In this document: piece by piece, positions 43,011-52,517 of the stretch | How positions within the stretch are numbered: the first letter of the stretch is position 1 | How the letters are laid out: every line of letters begins with the position of its first letter | DNA from: Brevibacterium sp. UCMA 11754 | GTDB lineage: Bacteria; Actinomycetota; Actinomycetes; Actinomycetales; Brevibacteriaceae | Length of the DNA stretch: 64,000 nt | Direction of reading: 5' to 3' | Assembly: GCF_021532275.1 (NCBI RefSeq) | Contig: NZ_JACBOT010000024.1 | Span: 1 to 64,000 of the forward strand | Notes under the pieces: model-generated | Told to the model about the DNA's origin: nothing | The model's database searches: none | What the model saw: the letters and a program-made list of their open reading frames with translations, nothing else | Position numbers and translations under genes: made by a program

Positions 43011-43754
43011 TCAGTCCTTCGGCCCTCCGGCCACATAGATGACCTGCCCGGAGACGAACCCGGCGCCTTCGGAGGCGAGGAATGAAGCGGTGTGGGCAAT
43101 GTCTTCGGGTTTCCCCGTGCGCGCCACCGGAATCTGGCCGACTCCCGCTGCGATGAAGTCCTCATAGTTCACGCCCATCCGCTCGGCGGTGGCTTTGGTC
43201 ATATCTGTTTCGATAAGGCCCGGTGCGATCGCGTTTGCCGTGACCCCGAACTTGCCGAGTTCGATCGACCACGTCTTCGTCATCCCCTGGATGCCTGCCT
43301 TGGCAGCGGAGTAGTTCGTCTGCCCACGGTTGCCCTGCGCCGATGTCGACGACATCGACACGATGCGCCCGAACTTCGCTTCCACCATGTATGACTGAAC
43401 GGCCTTGGTCATCAGAAATGCCCCGCCGAGGTGAACGGAGAGGACCTTTTGGAATTCCTCATGAGTCATCTTGAACAGCAGGTTGTCCCGGAGAATGCCG
43501 GCATTGTTGACGAGGACAGTCGGAGCACCGAGAGTCTCCGCGACAGTCTTCACGGCGGACTCCACGGAGGCTTCGTCAGAGACATCGGTGTCGACTCCCA
43601 GCCCCTTCATACCTGCGGATTCGACAGCCTTAACCGAGTCCTCGGTGGGGCCCATGTCGAGGATCGCGACGTTCATTCCGTCCGAGGCCAAGCGCTGGGC
43701 GATGGCGGCACCGATGCCGCGGCCGCCACCAGTGACGATTGCTGTCCGAGTCAT
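43011..43754 (-). CDS. FabG-like 3-oxoacyl-(ACP/CoA) reductase, SDR family
   Basis: 247 residues from the ATG at 43754 (GGAGGA eight bases upstream). NAD(P) site TGGGRGIGAAIA, NNAGILRD, catalytic YSAAK and the C-terminal FVSGQVIYVAGG are all standard. It probably interconverts 3-keto- and 3-hydroxyacyl thioesters. Upstream of thiolase in the same direction and divergent from the ABC transporter genes. Confidence 0.92.
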   Translation of the reverse strand: MTRTAIVTGGGRGIGAAIAQRLASDGMNVAILDMGPTEDSVKAVESAGMKGLGVDTDVSDEASVESAVKTVAETLGAPTVLVNNAGILRDNLLFKMTHEEFQKVLSVHLGGAFLMTKAVQSYMVEAKFGRIVSMSSTSAQGNRGQTNYSAAKAGIQGMTKTWSIELGKFGVTANAIAPGLIETDMTKATAERMGVNYEDFIAAGVGQIPVARTGKPEDIAHTASFLASEGAGFVSGQVIYVAGGPKD

Positions 43755-44024
43755 GACGATTCTCCTCCGAGATGATAGTTCGTAATTGATGACGAAGAGG
43801 GTGACTTGAATCTCACCTCTCGCAGTTTCCACCATAGACCACAAAAGTAACTGAACGATTGTTTGCTCAAACTTTGGACCGCGATTTGCACCCGACCCTG
43901 CCAGATGCTGACGTCAGCGCAAATCGGGTGCACGTCAGGAACGAACACGTCAGGAACGAACACGTCAGGAACGAACCAGCCCCACAAGAATTAAGGACAG
44001 ATGTCAGGGATTTCGAAAATGCGA
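43755..44024. other. Divergent regulatory region fabG-like / liv-type operon
   Basis: Moderately AT-rich gene-free DNA. It includes a perfect GCTGACGTCAGC palindrome (43907-43918), the inverted pair TGCACCCGA (near 43888) and TCGGGTGCA (near 43924), and three tandem 15-bp repeats (listed separately). GAACGAT at 43853 and inverted TTCGTTC at 44077 echo the GAACGAA core of those repeats. Confidence 0.6.
43931..43975. repeat. Three perfect 15-bp tandem repeats
   Basis: CACGTCAGGAACGAA occurs three times without interruption at 43931, 43946 and 43961. The copies are perfectly conserved and lie about 50 bp upstream of the liv-type promoter, so they may be iterated regulator sites. Confidence 0.95.
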
Positions 44025-44053
44025 TTGACATCACATTTGATGATGTATAGGTT
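44025..44053 (+). promoter_or_regulatory. Promoter of the liv-type operon
   Basis: A perfect TTGACA (44025-44030), 17-bp spacer and TAGGTT (44048-44053, matching TAnnnT). This gives a leader of roughly 105 nt before the first start codon. Confidence 0.6.
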
Positions 44054-44166
44054 CCATTCTAAGCCTCAATCGAATATTCGTTCAGATTGGCTTCGGGCTT
44101 CCGCTCAGGCATCCCGACAACCTTGAGGAGCGCTGTTGCTCCGTCTCACTTTTCAAAGGAGAAAAG

Positions 44167-45390
44167 ATGACCTCAATCCCGCGAAGGGCGAGCCGTCCTG
44201 TGCTTGCGGCGGCCGTGATCAGCACATTCGCACTGGCCCTCGGCGCCTGTGGTGGGGGCGGTGGAAGCGGTGACTCCGGTGGCGACGGCTCGGTCGTCAT
44301 CGGCTATACCGGCCCCCTGAGCGGCGGCGGCGCGGCCTATGGAGAGAACGTCCAGACGGGCCTCCAGATGGCTGTCGATGACCTCAACAAGGATGGGCTC
44401 GAGGTCGACGGGAAGAAGGTCACCATCGAGCTCAAATCCCTTGATGACAAGTACGCGCCCTCCACCGCGGCCAGCAACGCTCAGCGACTGGCAGACCAGG
44501 ACAAAGCGCCAGTCGTCGTCTCCCCCAACGCCGGCGCGATCAAAGCGATCCAGCAGATCAACAACGGCCGATCCAAGTTCATGATCTCCGCGTACACCTC
44601 GGATCCCGCCATCGTGCAGTCTGACAATCCGCTGACGATGATGATTCCGCCCAACTTCGAGTCCTACGCCAAGCCGTTCACCGAACAGGGAATGAAGAAT
44701 GGCGGCAAGAAGCTCGCGCTGCTCGGCACACAGAGTGAATACGGTCAGCAGTGGACGAAGGCGATCACGGACGAGTGGAAGAAGGCGGACGGCAAGATCG
44801 GTGCAGACAACAGCATTGACTACGCCACCGTGTCTGACTTCGCAGGCCCTGTCTCGAAGGCCCTGTCCGAGAAGCCGGACAGCATCTTCGTCGGTGGCCC
44901 CTCACAGCCGACCGCGCTGATCATGGAAGAAGCGAAGAAGCAGGGCTTCAAGGGCAGCTTCCTCGTCATGGACCAGGCGAAGCTCGACGAGATGGCGACC
45001 GTGACGAAGCCCAAGAACCTGACGAATTCCGTCGGAGTGCTGCCTGTCAAGGAATACGAAGATCCTGGCACGGAGGGCTTCCTGAAGAAGTTCGCGGAGG
45101 TTGCCGGCGAGAAGAAGGTGGCGACCAGCGAGACGGCTCTGAACTATCAGAGCATCGCCATCATCGCCAAGGCGATGGAAGTCGCAGGGACCACCAGCGA
45201 TCCCGAGAAGATCCGGGCGGCAGTACCGGATGCGCTGAGCAAGGTCGACGACAAGTACAAGGTCAACGGCTTCCCGACGAAAATCACTGATCAGGGACAT
45301 TTGATGAATCCCGATTTGGAGGTCACCTACCTGGACAAGGACGAGAAGTACACGAAGGTACCCGTCGAACAGGTTTCCGACGCCAAGTAG
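44167..45390 (+). CDS. livK: Branched-chain-amino-acid-type ABC transporter substrate-binding lipoprotein
   Basis: 407 residues. The signal peptide ends in LGAC (Cys28 lipidated), followed by a Gly/Ser linker. The mature part is a type I periplasmic-binding fold of the LivJ/LivK family (IGYTGPLSGGGAAYGENVQ, then NAQRLADQDKAPVVV and YGQQWTKAI). AAAGGAG lies just before the ATG. The ligand may be an amino acid, amide or other small acid. It is the first and separately spaced gene of the five-gene operon. Confidence 0.92.
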   Translation: MTSIPRRASRPVLAAAVISTFALALGACGGGGGSGDSGGDGSVVIGYTGPLSGGGAAYGENVQTGLQMAVDDLNKDGLEVDGKKVTIELKSLDDKYAPSTAASNAQRLADQDKAPVVVSPNAGAIKAIQQINNGRSKFMISAYTSDPAIVQSDNPLTMMIPPNFESYAKPFTEQGMKNGGKKLALLGTQSEYGQQWTKAITDEWKKADGKIGADNSIDYATVSDFAGPVSKALSEKPDSIFVGGPSQPTALIMEEAKKQGFKGSFLVMDQAKLDEMATVTKPKNLTNSVGVLPVKEYEDPGTEGFLKKFAEVAGEKKVATSETALNYQSIAIIAKAMEVAGTTSDPEKIRAAVPDALSKVDDKYKVNGFPTKITDQGHLMNPDLEVTYLDKDEKYTKVPVEQVSDAK

Positions 45391-45411
45391 TCTCCACCGT
45401 CGGCGCTTCCC

Positions 45412-45442
45412 ACAGCGGGGTATGAGCTTCATACCCCGCTGT
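45412..45442 (+). terminator. Strong hairpin between binding protein and permease genes
   Basis: ACAGCGGGGTATGA pairs perfectly with TCATACCCCGCTGT (14 bp, three-base loop), 22 bp after the livK-type stop and 33 bp before the permease start. It probably acts as a partial terminator or 3' stabiliser, giving more binding protein than permease. Confidence 0.75.
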
Positions 45443-45475
45443 CGCGCCGTCTGACGTCCTGTGAGGATTCGCTTC

Positions 45476-46342
45476 ATGACACTTTTCACCCAACAGCTCT
45501 TCAACGGCGTTGCCCTCGGCGGCGTGTACTGCCTTGCCGCAATCGGCCTGACACTGGTCTTCGGCGTCCTGCGCATTCCCAACCTCGCGCACGGTTCGCT
45601 GTACATGCTCGGCGCCTATGTCACCTACTTCTTTCTGACCACTGTCGGTGTGCCCTACGTGGCTGCCATCGGCATTGCGGCGCTCATCCTGTTCGTCCTC
45701 GGTGTGCTGCTCGAACGCTTGGTCTTCCACCCGCTGCGCAACTCACCGCACACTCATCACATGATTGCCGCCATCGGTGCCATGTTCTTCTTCCAGGCCG
45801 TCGCGCAGGCGATCTGGGGTGCTGATTTCCGGCGGATGGAGACACCGATCTCCGGGAGCGTGCACATTCTGGGCGCAGAGATCTCCGCGCAGCGCATCGT
45901 GATCATCGTGACTGCGGTCGTTGTGCTCTCCCTGCTGACTTGGTTCATCAAACGGTCCATTCACGGCCAGACGATCGAGGCAATCGAACAGGATCGCACC
46001 GGAGCCGCTCTGGTCGGAATCAACCCCGCGATGGTCTCGATGCTCACCTTGGGCCTATCGGCACTTCTGGTGACAATCGCCGCCGGTCTCGTGTCTCCCA
46101 TCAACCTCCTATCCCCCACCATGGGTGATTCGCTCAACCTCAAGGTGTTCGCGATCATCATCCTCGGCGGGCTGGGTTCACTGCCGGGCGCCATCGTCGG
46201 CAGCTTCGCACTCGCCATCGCCGAGACGATGACATCGACGTACATCTCCTCGGCCGTCGGAGAGGCCGTGGCCTTCATCGTTCTGGTGGCGGTCCTGGCG
46301 ATCAAACCCACGGGCCTGTTCGCAAAGGCGGTGCAGCGATGA
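45476..46342 (+). CDS. livH: ABC transporter permease, LivH type
   Basis: 288 residues, about eight membrane helices. It starts MTLFTQQLFNGVALGGVYCLAAIG, the LivH N-terminus, with GAGGA upstream. A GTG five codons earlier is open but less likely. NLAHGSLYMLGAY and GGLGSLPGAIVG are family motifs. The stop overlaps livM (ATGA). Confidence 0.93.
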   Translation: MTLFTQQLFNGVALGGVYCLAAIGLTLVFGVLRIPNLAHGSLYMLGAYVTYFFLTTVGVPYVAAIGIAALILFVLGVLLERLVFHPLRNSPHTHHMIAAIGAMFFFQAVAQAIWGADFRRMETPISGSVHILGAEISAQRIVIIVTAVVVLSLLTWFIKRSIHGQTIEAIEQDRTGAALVGINPAMVSMLTLGLSALLVTIAAGLVSPINLLSPTMGDSLNLKVFAIIILGGLGSLPGAIVGSFALAIAETMTSTYISSAVGEAVAFIVLVAVLAIKPTGLFAKAVQR

Positions 46343-47484
46343 GTGCACTGAAGAATCCTCGAATCATCGGAACCTTGGCCGTGCTGCTCATCATTGCCCT
46401 GACACCAGTGGCATTCGGCGATGAGAATTACATCATGCGAGTGATCACCGTCGGCCTGTGTTCGGCGATCGCGGTCTACGGGATGAACATCATCCTCGGC
46501 TTCACAGGCCAGCTGTCTCTGGCCCAAGGCGGCTTCTTCGGCATCGGAGCATACGCAGTCGGCTTGCTGACAACCGATTTCGACTGGTCGTTCTGGCAGG
46601 CTTTCCTCGTCGGAGTGGTCGGCACTTCTGCCATCGGGTACCTGTCCGGACTGATCGCACTGCGCACGAAGGACGAGTACTTCGCCATCTTCACGATGGC
46701 CATCGGCTTCATCATCTACCTGACCATCAGCCGGTGGGAGGCGGTGACTCACGCCCATTCCGGCGTCAACAATGTGAAGTTCCCCGAGGCAGGAGACATC
46801 GTGGACTTCAGCAATCCGACAGCGATGTTCTACCTCGTCTTCATCATCCTGCTGATCTGCGTCTACATCACCTACGCGATTCGACGCTCCAGCGTTGGAC
46901 GCACGCTGCTGACGATTCGAACCAGCGAGGACCTTGCCGATGCGATCGGCGTCAATGTGGGGCTGAGCAAGCAGCTCGCGTTCGCCGCCTCGGCGTTCTT
47001 CGGCGGGATCGGCGGCGGCCTCTACGCTTCTGTGGTCGGTTTCATAGGCCCCGATGCGGCGACCGTGGACAAGACCTTCGAGTTCCTGATGTTCATCCTG
47101 GTCGGAGGAATGGGCACGGTCGCGGGGCCACTGGTGGGCACCATGATTGTGACCTTCCTGTTCGAACTCTTCCAGGACTTCCAGGCCTACCGTTTCATCG
47201 TTCTCGGACCCATCATCATTGCTCTTGTGATCTTCGCACCTCGCGGAATCGTGGGGTATCTGGGAGGGTTCATCGACAAACGAGCTCGGAAGCGACGAAT
47301 CGGTTCCGCCCACAAGGATGGGGCCGCCCGGTCGCACGGCACCGCACAGACAGACGGCACTGCCACGAGCAAGGACTCTGTCCGGGCCGACAAGTCTGAT
47401 CAATCAGACGGCTCCACTCGCACTGACGCTGCTGAGCGCAGGGGAACGGCTGCCGACACCATCACCGAGGATGAGGAGAAGTGA
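46339..47484 (+). CDS. livM: ABC transporter permease, LivM type, with a long polar tail
   Basis: 381 residues. The membrane part (about 1-310) has LivM motifs [22 protein letters not shown] and [12 protein letters not shown]. The last about 60 residues are a hydrophilic Asp/Ser/Thr/Gly-rich tail with TDGTA-like repeats that standard LivM proteins lack. It overlaps livH at the start and livG at the stop. Confidence 0.92.
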   Translation: MSALKNPRIIGTLAVLLIIALTPVAFGDENYIMRVITVGLCSAIAVYGMNIILGFTGQLSLAQGGFFGIGAYAVGLLTTDFDWSFWQAFLVGVVGTSAIGYLSGLIALRTKDEYFAIFTMAIGFIIYLTISRWEAVTHAHSGVNNVKFPEAGDIVDFSNPTAMFYLVFIILLICVYITYAIRRSSVGRTLLTIRTSEDLADAIGVNVGLSKQLAFAASAFFGGIGGGLYASVVGFIGPDAATVDKTFEFLMFILVGGMGTVAGPLVGTMIVTFLFELFQDFQAYRFIVLGPIIIALVIFAPRGIVGYLGGFIDKRARKRRIGSAHKDGAARSHGTAQTDGTATSKDSVRADKSDQSDGSTRTDAAERRGTAADTITEDEEK

Positions 47485-48254
47485 TGCTGCTCGAAATTCG
47501 AGGGCTCGGGAAGCGCTTCGGCGGCCTCGATGCCGTGAAGAACGTCGATCTCGATGTGCAGGAAGGACAGATCACCGCTGTGATCGGCCCGAACGGTGCC
47601 GGCAAGTCAACGCTGTTCAATCTCATCCACGGGTTCTATCGTCCCACCGCCGGAACCGTGTCCTTCAACGGTCGGGATATCACACAGTCGTCTCCGCACA
47701 ACTCGGTCAACGGGGGTATTGCGCGAACCTTCCAGACGACGCACCTCTTCGACGATTCCACGCTGTTGGAGAACGTGTTGGCCGGTCGCATCGTGCGTTC
47801 CAAGTCCAATGTGTTCGACGCGATCTTCCACACTCCACGGCATCGACGCGAATCCGCACTCAACCACGACAAGGCGCTCGAGGCACTCGAATTCTGCGGT
47901 GTCGCCGATTTCCGCCACGATCTTGCTTCAAATGTGCCGCAAGAAGTGCAGAAGCGCACGGCCGTTGCCATGGCGTTGGCGACCGAACCGGAGCTGATAC
48001 TCCTTGACGAGCCGGCTGGAGGCATTCCCGAGGAGGAGACGACGGACTTCGGCAACCTCATCCGTTCTCTGCCCAGCCGCGGGGTGTCGGTGCTGTTGGT
48101 TGAACATAAGATGTCGATGATCATGGACCTGGCGGACACGATCCTCGTCCTCGATCACGGCCAGAAACTGGCGATCGGCTCCCCCGCGGAGATCCAGAGC
48201 AATCCAGACGTGATTCGTGCCTACCTGGGATCGACCAAGGATGAGGAGAACTGA
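47484..48254 (+). CDS. livG: ABC transporter ATPase, LivG type, with an altered signature motif
   Basis: 256 residues from the ATG at 47484, which shares a base with the livM stop (TGATG) and has AGGAG five bases upstream. Walker [10 protein letters not shown] is near residue 35 and Walker [11 protein letters not shown] near 172. Where LivG proteins have a glycine-containing signature (LPxGxQ), this one reads NVPQEVQKR near residue 151, with Glu in place of the signature Gly. A GGA-to-GAA change would explain it. It works with LivF as a heterodimer. Confidence 0.91.
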   Translation: MLLEIRGLGKRFGGLDAVKNVDLDVQEGQITAVIGPNGAGKSTLFNLIHGFYRPTAGTVSFNGRDITQSSPHNSVNGGIARTFQTTHLFDDSTLLENVLAGRIVRSKSNVFDAIFHTPRHRRESALNHDKALEALEFCGVADFRHDLASNVPQEVQKRTAVAMALATEPELILLDEPAGGIPEEETTDFGNLIRSLPSRGVSVLLVEHKMSMIMDLADTILVLDHGQKLAIGSPAEIQSNPDVIRAYLGSTKDEEN

Positions 48255-48958
48255 TGCTTACTCTGGAGAACATAAGCGTCGGCTATGACGCGACTGATGT
48301 GCTGCACGGGGTGAGCATCACCGCCCGGCCCGGTGAGCTGACGGTGATCCTTGGGGCGAACGGGTCTGGAAAGACCACCCTGTTCAAAACCATCAGCGGA
48401 CTTCTGCGAACTCGCTCGGGAACGATCGAATACGACGGACAGACGATCCAACGAACGCGCCCGAACAGCATCGTCAAGCGCGGCATCGCACATTGCCCCG
48501 AGGGGCGGCATCTGTTCGGAAAGATGTCAGTGGAGAAGAATCTTCGGCTGGGCACGTACCCGCACAGGGACCGCACCCGCACCGAGGAGATCCTTGACGA
48601 AGTGCTCGAGCTGTTTCCCATCCTGAAGGAGAAGTCAGCCCAGCCGGCAGGTTCGCTGTCAGGCGGGCAGCAGCAGATGGTGGCGATCGGTCGCGCACTG
48701 ATGTCGGACCCCAGTCTGCTGATCTTGGACGAGCCGTCCATGGGGTTGGCTCCCCTCGTTGTCGAACAGGTGCTCGAATCGATTGCCCAGATCAACAGGA
48801 ACGGGATCGGTGTGCTGCTCAGTGAGCAGAATGCGAAGGCTTCATTGGCGATCGCTCACCGCGGTTATGTGCTGGCAGAAGGACGCGTAGTGCTCGCCGA
48901 CGATGCCGACAAGCTGCTCGACAATCCCCAGGTGCAAGCAGCCTACCTGGGGCTGTGA
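48254..48958 (+). CDS. livF: ABC transporter ATPase, LivF type
   Basis: 234 residues. Walker A GANGSGKTT near 34, intact signature LSGGQQQM near 136, Walker B LLILDEPSMGLAP. It shares one base with the livG stop (TGATG). Its last codons and stop are part of a 13-bp tandem repeat that continues downstream. Confidence 0.93.
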   Translation: MLTLENISVGYDATDVLHGVSITARPGELTVILGANGSGKTTLFKTISGLLRTRSGTIEYDGQTIQRTRPNSIVKRGIAHCPEGRHLFGKMSVEKNLRLGTYPHRDRTRTEEILDEVLELFPILKEKSAQPAGSLSGGQQQMVAIGRALMSDPSLLILDEPSMGLAPLVVEQVLESIAQINRNGIGVLLSEQNAKASLAIAHRGYVLAEGRVVLADDADKLLDNPQVQAAYLGL

Positions 48959-48998
48959 GCTGGGACTGTGAGCTGGGGCTGTGAGCTTGGGCTGTGAG
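48947..48998. repeat. Four 13-bp repeats spanning the livF stop codon
   Basis: CTGGGGCTGTGAG is repeated at 48947, 48960, 48973 and 48986 with single-base differences. The first copy encodes the last residues (Leu-Gly-Leu) and TGA stop of LivF; the other three copies are downstream. Confidence 0.92.
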
Positions 48999-49022
48999 CG
49001 AGCTCGTTCGAACCGCTGACGC

Positions 49023-49643
49023 TCATTCGAAGCGTGAAACGTCTCCGGCCCCGACGCGTGCGACCTCTGGTTCCCGACCGGTGAAGTCGATGACGGAGGT
49101 GGGAACTGTTCCCGGCACTCCCGACTCGATGACCACATCCACATCGTGGCCGATCTGATCGACGACATCCTCGGCCTGGGTCAGCGGGTCCTCTGCGCCA
49201 GGCAGCAGCAACGTCGATGACAGAATGGGTTCGCCCATTGCCTCAACAAGCGCCAGAGCTGTCACATTCTCCGGGATCCGCGCACCGACCGAGTGCTTCT
49301 TGGCGTGCATCATACGACGTGGGACTTCCTTCGTCGCCTTCATGATGAACGTGTAGGGTCCCGGGGTCATCGACTTGATGACCCTGAAATCAGAGTTGTC
49401 GACGATGACGAACTGTCCCAACTGCGCGAAGTCGCGGCACATCAGAGTGAAGTGATGTTTCGAGTCCAACTGTCGGATGCGGGTGATCCGTTCGATCCCG
49501 GCCTTGTTGTCCAAGGCACAGCCCAGCGCATAGCACGAGTCTGTGGGGTAGGCGATCAGTCCGCCGTCCCGCAGAGTCTGCACGGCCTTGTCGATCATTC
49601 GGTTCTGTGGATTCTCAGGATGAATATTCAGTAGTGTCGCCAT
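49023..49643 (-). CDS. Sua5/YciO/YrdC-family protein
   Basis: 206 residues, YrdC-like fold. The family start is GGLIAYPTDSCYALGC, with LMCRDFAQLGQFV and the KKHSVGARIP segment. It resembles YciO more than full-length Sua5 because the C-terminal Sua5 domain is absent. YrdC/Sua5 proteins make threonylcarbamoyl-AMP for tRNA t6A; YciO activity is weaker. Last of the long minus-strand run, 84 bp after the AI-2E gene. Confidence 0.88.
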   Translation of the reverse strand: MATLLNIHPENPQNRMIDKAVQTLRDGGLIAYPTDSCYALGCALDNKAGIERITRIRQLDSKHHFTLMCRDFAQLGQFVIVDNSDFRVIKSMTPGPYTFIMKATKEVPRRMMHAKKHSVGARIPENVTALALVEAMGEPILSSTLLLPGAEDPLTQAEDVVDQIGHDVDVVIESGVPGTVPTSVIDFTGREPEVARVGAGDVSRFE

Positions 49644-49727
49644 ACTTCATGCTAACCATTCACAGCGCACGAGGCGAGGGGCCAGGCGCAATCGCTCGGA
49701 CAATTCTTCGCCCGTCGCCCCTCAGGG

Positions 49728-51005
49728 TCAGTTCGTCGGCGACTCGTCTGCCCGCGTCACAGGTGACTTGCCCGAGGTCGACACGGGAGCTTGTTCATCA
49801 AGTGAATCAGGCGTCTCGCCTTCTACCGCCGTCCCGGGGACATCGTCCCCAGAGTCCTCCTCTGCCGTCCCGAGAGGCGACACCGGTGGCTCCTGCGTCG
49901 ACGAATTCGCCGTCCCCGGGTCGGATGCGATCAGGATGTTCACCCATTTCGCCTTCGGGTCCGCGTCGACGAGCAGCGCCTTCAGCAGCAGTGTCGCAGG
50001 CAACGCGAGCAGTGCGCCGAGCCATCCAAGCACCCACACCCAGAACAGCAGCGACAGGAAGGACACCAGCGGTGTGACTCCGACCGACTCTCCTGTGAAT
50101 TTCGGTTGGATGATCGATTGGATGACGAAGTTGAGCACGCTGTAGGCGATGACGACCCACAGGCCCGCCTGCCACCCGCCATCGACGAGCGCGAGCAGCG
50201 CGGGAGGAATGAGACCGATGACGAAACCGATGTTCGGAATGTAGTTCGTCAGGAATGCCAGCACACCCCAGACCCAGATCAGCGGCACATCGATGATCGC
50301 CAAGGCGATGACGTCGAGGAGAGCGACGATGAGGCCGAAGACCGTCGCCACGATCCAATAGCGTCGGACACCGCTGGCGAAGCCGCCCAGCGAAGCCGAC
50401 AGCGAAGGTTTGACGTCCAGCAGCATCCGCATGCGCCGGTCGATGCCCATGGAGTCCATGGCCACGAAGAACACTGCCATGACCACAGTGGTGAGCAGAC
50501 CCGCAACAAGCGAGACATTGGTCAGCAGCGGATAGACGGCATCGATGAGGGATCTGACGTTGAACTGCTTGAACTGCTCTTCGAGCACCGTGGACGTCAC
50601 ACCGATGTCGGACAGGAATGCCAAGGTGCTCTGATAGGTCGCCACGAGCCGTTCGCCGTAGCTGGGGATGAGGAGCACGAGTTCGGCGACGGACCATGCC
50701 GTCAGCCCGAAGAAGCCGAAGATCATCACAAGTACGAGGATCACCGAGACGCAGGCACCGATTGCCCGTGGGATCTTCAGCCTGGTCAGATACTTCTGCA
50801 GAGGATAGACGACAATGTAGAAGTTCAGCGCCAGAAACACTGGAGCGACGATGTCCTGAAGTCCCTTGAAGAACATCAGAGCATACGCGAGACCGGCAAG
50901 AGTCAGCGCGACTACCAGCACCCTGGCAGGCTGACTCGTATGCCAAGCACGATGCTCCCGAGTCAGCCCCTGCGGCTGCTCGCGGACCTGACCGTCATCG
51001 CTCAC
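49728..51005 (-). CDS. AI-2E family transporter (PerM-like)
   Basis: 425 residues, about seven to eight membrane helices in the AI-2E/PerM pattern. It has PVFLALNFYIVVYPLQKYL near the N-terminus and NYIPNIGFVIGLIPPALLAL later. A Ser/Thr/Pro/Glu-rich cytoplasmic tail of about 80 residues follows. The start is GTG at 51005, directly adjoining the der stop. Substrate unknown; the name does not prove autoinducer export. Confidence 0.87.
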   Translation of the reverse strand: MSDDGQVREQPQGLTREHRAWHTSQPARVLVVALTLAGLAYALMFFKGLQDIVAPVFLALNFYIVVYPLQKYLTRLKIPRAIGACVSVILVLVMIFGFFGLTAWSVAELVLLIPSYGERLVATYQSTLAFLSDIGVTSTVLEEQFKQFNVRSLIDAVYPLLTNVSLVAGLLTTVVMAVFFVAMDSMGIDRRMRMLLDVKPSLSASLGGFASGVRRYWIVATVFGLIVALLDVIALAIIDVPLIWVWGVLAFLTNYIPNIGFVIGLIPPALLALVDGGWQAGLWVVIAYSVLNFVIQSIIQPKFTGESVGVTPLVSFLSLLFWVWVLGWLGALLALPATLLLKALLVDADPKAKWVNILIASDPGTANSSTQEPPVSPLGTAEEDSGDDVPGTAVEGETPDSLDEQAPVSTSGKSPVTRADESPTN

Positions 51006-52517
51006 TCAGCGCCCTTTCCGCTTCTCCCTGATCCGCATCGACACCTCGATGGGGGTTCCCTTGAACCCGAACGTCTCACGCAGACGCCTGATGATGAAAC
51101 GACGATACCCTGGATCGAGGAAGCCGGAGGTGAAGAGCACGAATTTCGGCGGGCGAGACTGTGCCTGGGTTCCGAACAGGATCCTCGGCTGCTTGCCTCC
51201 GCGCACCGGGTGGGGGTTCGCTGCGACCAGTTCCCCGAGGAATGCGTTGAGTCGTCCGGTCGGGATGCGCGTGTCCCACCCCTCCAGAGCCGCTTCCATC
51301 GCTGGGACCAGCTTGTCGGCGTGGCGTCCCGTCTTCGCTGAGATGTTCACTCGCGGTGCCCAGGCCACATGTGCCAGATCCCGTTCGATCTCACGTTCGA
51401 GGTAGTAGCGACGTTCGTCGTCGAGCAGATCCCACTTGTTGAACGCCAGCACCACGGCACGACCGGCCTCGGCGGCCGTCGTGACGATGCGGACGTCCTG
51501 CTCACTCAGCGGTTCCTGGACCTCGAGGAGGACCAGGGCCAGCTCAGCGCGTTCCAGAGCGGTCTGGGTGCGCAGCGCCGCATAGAAGTCAGCACCGCTG
51601 GCCTGATGTGCTCGACGGCGGATGCCGGCGGTGTCAACGAACCGCCACTGCTTGTCACCGAGCTCGATGAGTTCGTCGACCGGGTCACGGGTGGTGCCGG
51701 CGACATTGTCCACGAGCACACGGTCGGAGCCGATGAGCTGATTGAGCAGGGAGGACTTTCCGACATTCGGTCGACCCACCAGAGCAATCCGGCGCGGTCC
51801 GCCCTCTTCGATGCGGGTTTCGACGGCGGAGACCTCGGGCAGGATGGTCAGCACTTCGTCGAGGAGGTCAGCGACCCCGCGACCGTGGAGTCCGGACACC
51901 GTCCATGGCTGTCCCAGGCCCAGGCCCCAGAGCTCGGCGGCCATGAGCTCGCCGCGTTCGTCATCGACCTTGTTCGCTGCCAGGATGACGGGCTTCTTCT
52001 TCCTCCGCAGCATCTTCACGACCAGTTCATCGGTCGCGGTCGGGCCGGTCGTCGCATCCACGACGAGGACCACGGCATCGGCCATGTCGACTGCGACCTC
52101 GGACTGGATCGCGATGCGAGAGGCCATGCCCTTGGAATCGGAGTCCCAGCCGCCGGTGTCGACGAGGGTGAATTCCTTCGTGTTCCATTCCGCCCGGTAG
52201 CTCACCCGGTCACGGGTGACTCCGGGGACGTCTTCGACCACGGCTTCGCGGCGGCCGAGGATCCTGTTGACCAGGGTCGATTTGCCCACATTGGGGCGAC
52301 CGACGACGGCCAGGACGGGATCAGCCCCGCGGGACTCCTCGTCTTCGAACTCGAAGCCGTAGGCGTCGAGCAGTGCCCGGTCTTCGTCTTCGAGGTCGTA
52401 GCTGGAGAGACCGGCCTCGAGAGCAGTCGCCCTCTTCTCGGCCTCCTCGTCGCTGATGCTCTCGAGACGCTCGGCGAGATGCTCGTCCGGGTTCTCGTGG
52501 AATTCTGATTCAGTCAT
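51006..52517 (-). CDS. der: Ribosome-associated GTPase Der (EngA)
   Basis: 503 residues. An acidic N-terminal extension of about 60 residues precedes two tandem GTPase domains ([10 protein letters not shown] near 73 and [10 protein letters not shown] near 250) and the C-terminal KH-like domain. Der is needed for 50S subunit assembly. It overlaps cmk by four bases; cmk-der pairing is typical of actinobacteria. Confidence 0.96.
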   Translation of the reverse strand: MTESEFHENPDEHLAERLESISDEEAEKRATALEAGLSSYDLEDEDRALLDAYGFEFEDEESRGADPVLAVVGRPNVGKSTLVNRILGRREAVVEDVPGVTRDRVSYRAEWNTKEFTLVDTGGWDSDSKGMASRIAIQSEVAVDMADAVVLVVDATTGPTATDELVVKMLRRKKKPVILAANKVDDERGELMAAELWGLGLGQPWTVSGLHGRGVADLLDEVLTILPEVSAVETRIEEGGPRRIALVGRPNVGKSSLLNQLIGSDRVLVDNVAGTTRDPVDELIELGDKQWRFVDTAGIRRRAHQASGADFYAALRTQTALERAELALVLLEVQEPLSEQDVRIVTTAAEAGRAVVLAFNKWDLLDDERRYYLEREIERDLAHVAWAPRVNISAKTGRHADKLVPAMEAALEGWDTRIPTGRLNAFLGELVAANPHPVRGGKQPRILFGTQAQSRPPKFVLFTSGFLDPGYRRFIIRRLRETFGFKGTPIEVSMRIREKRKGR

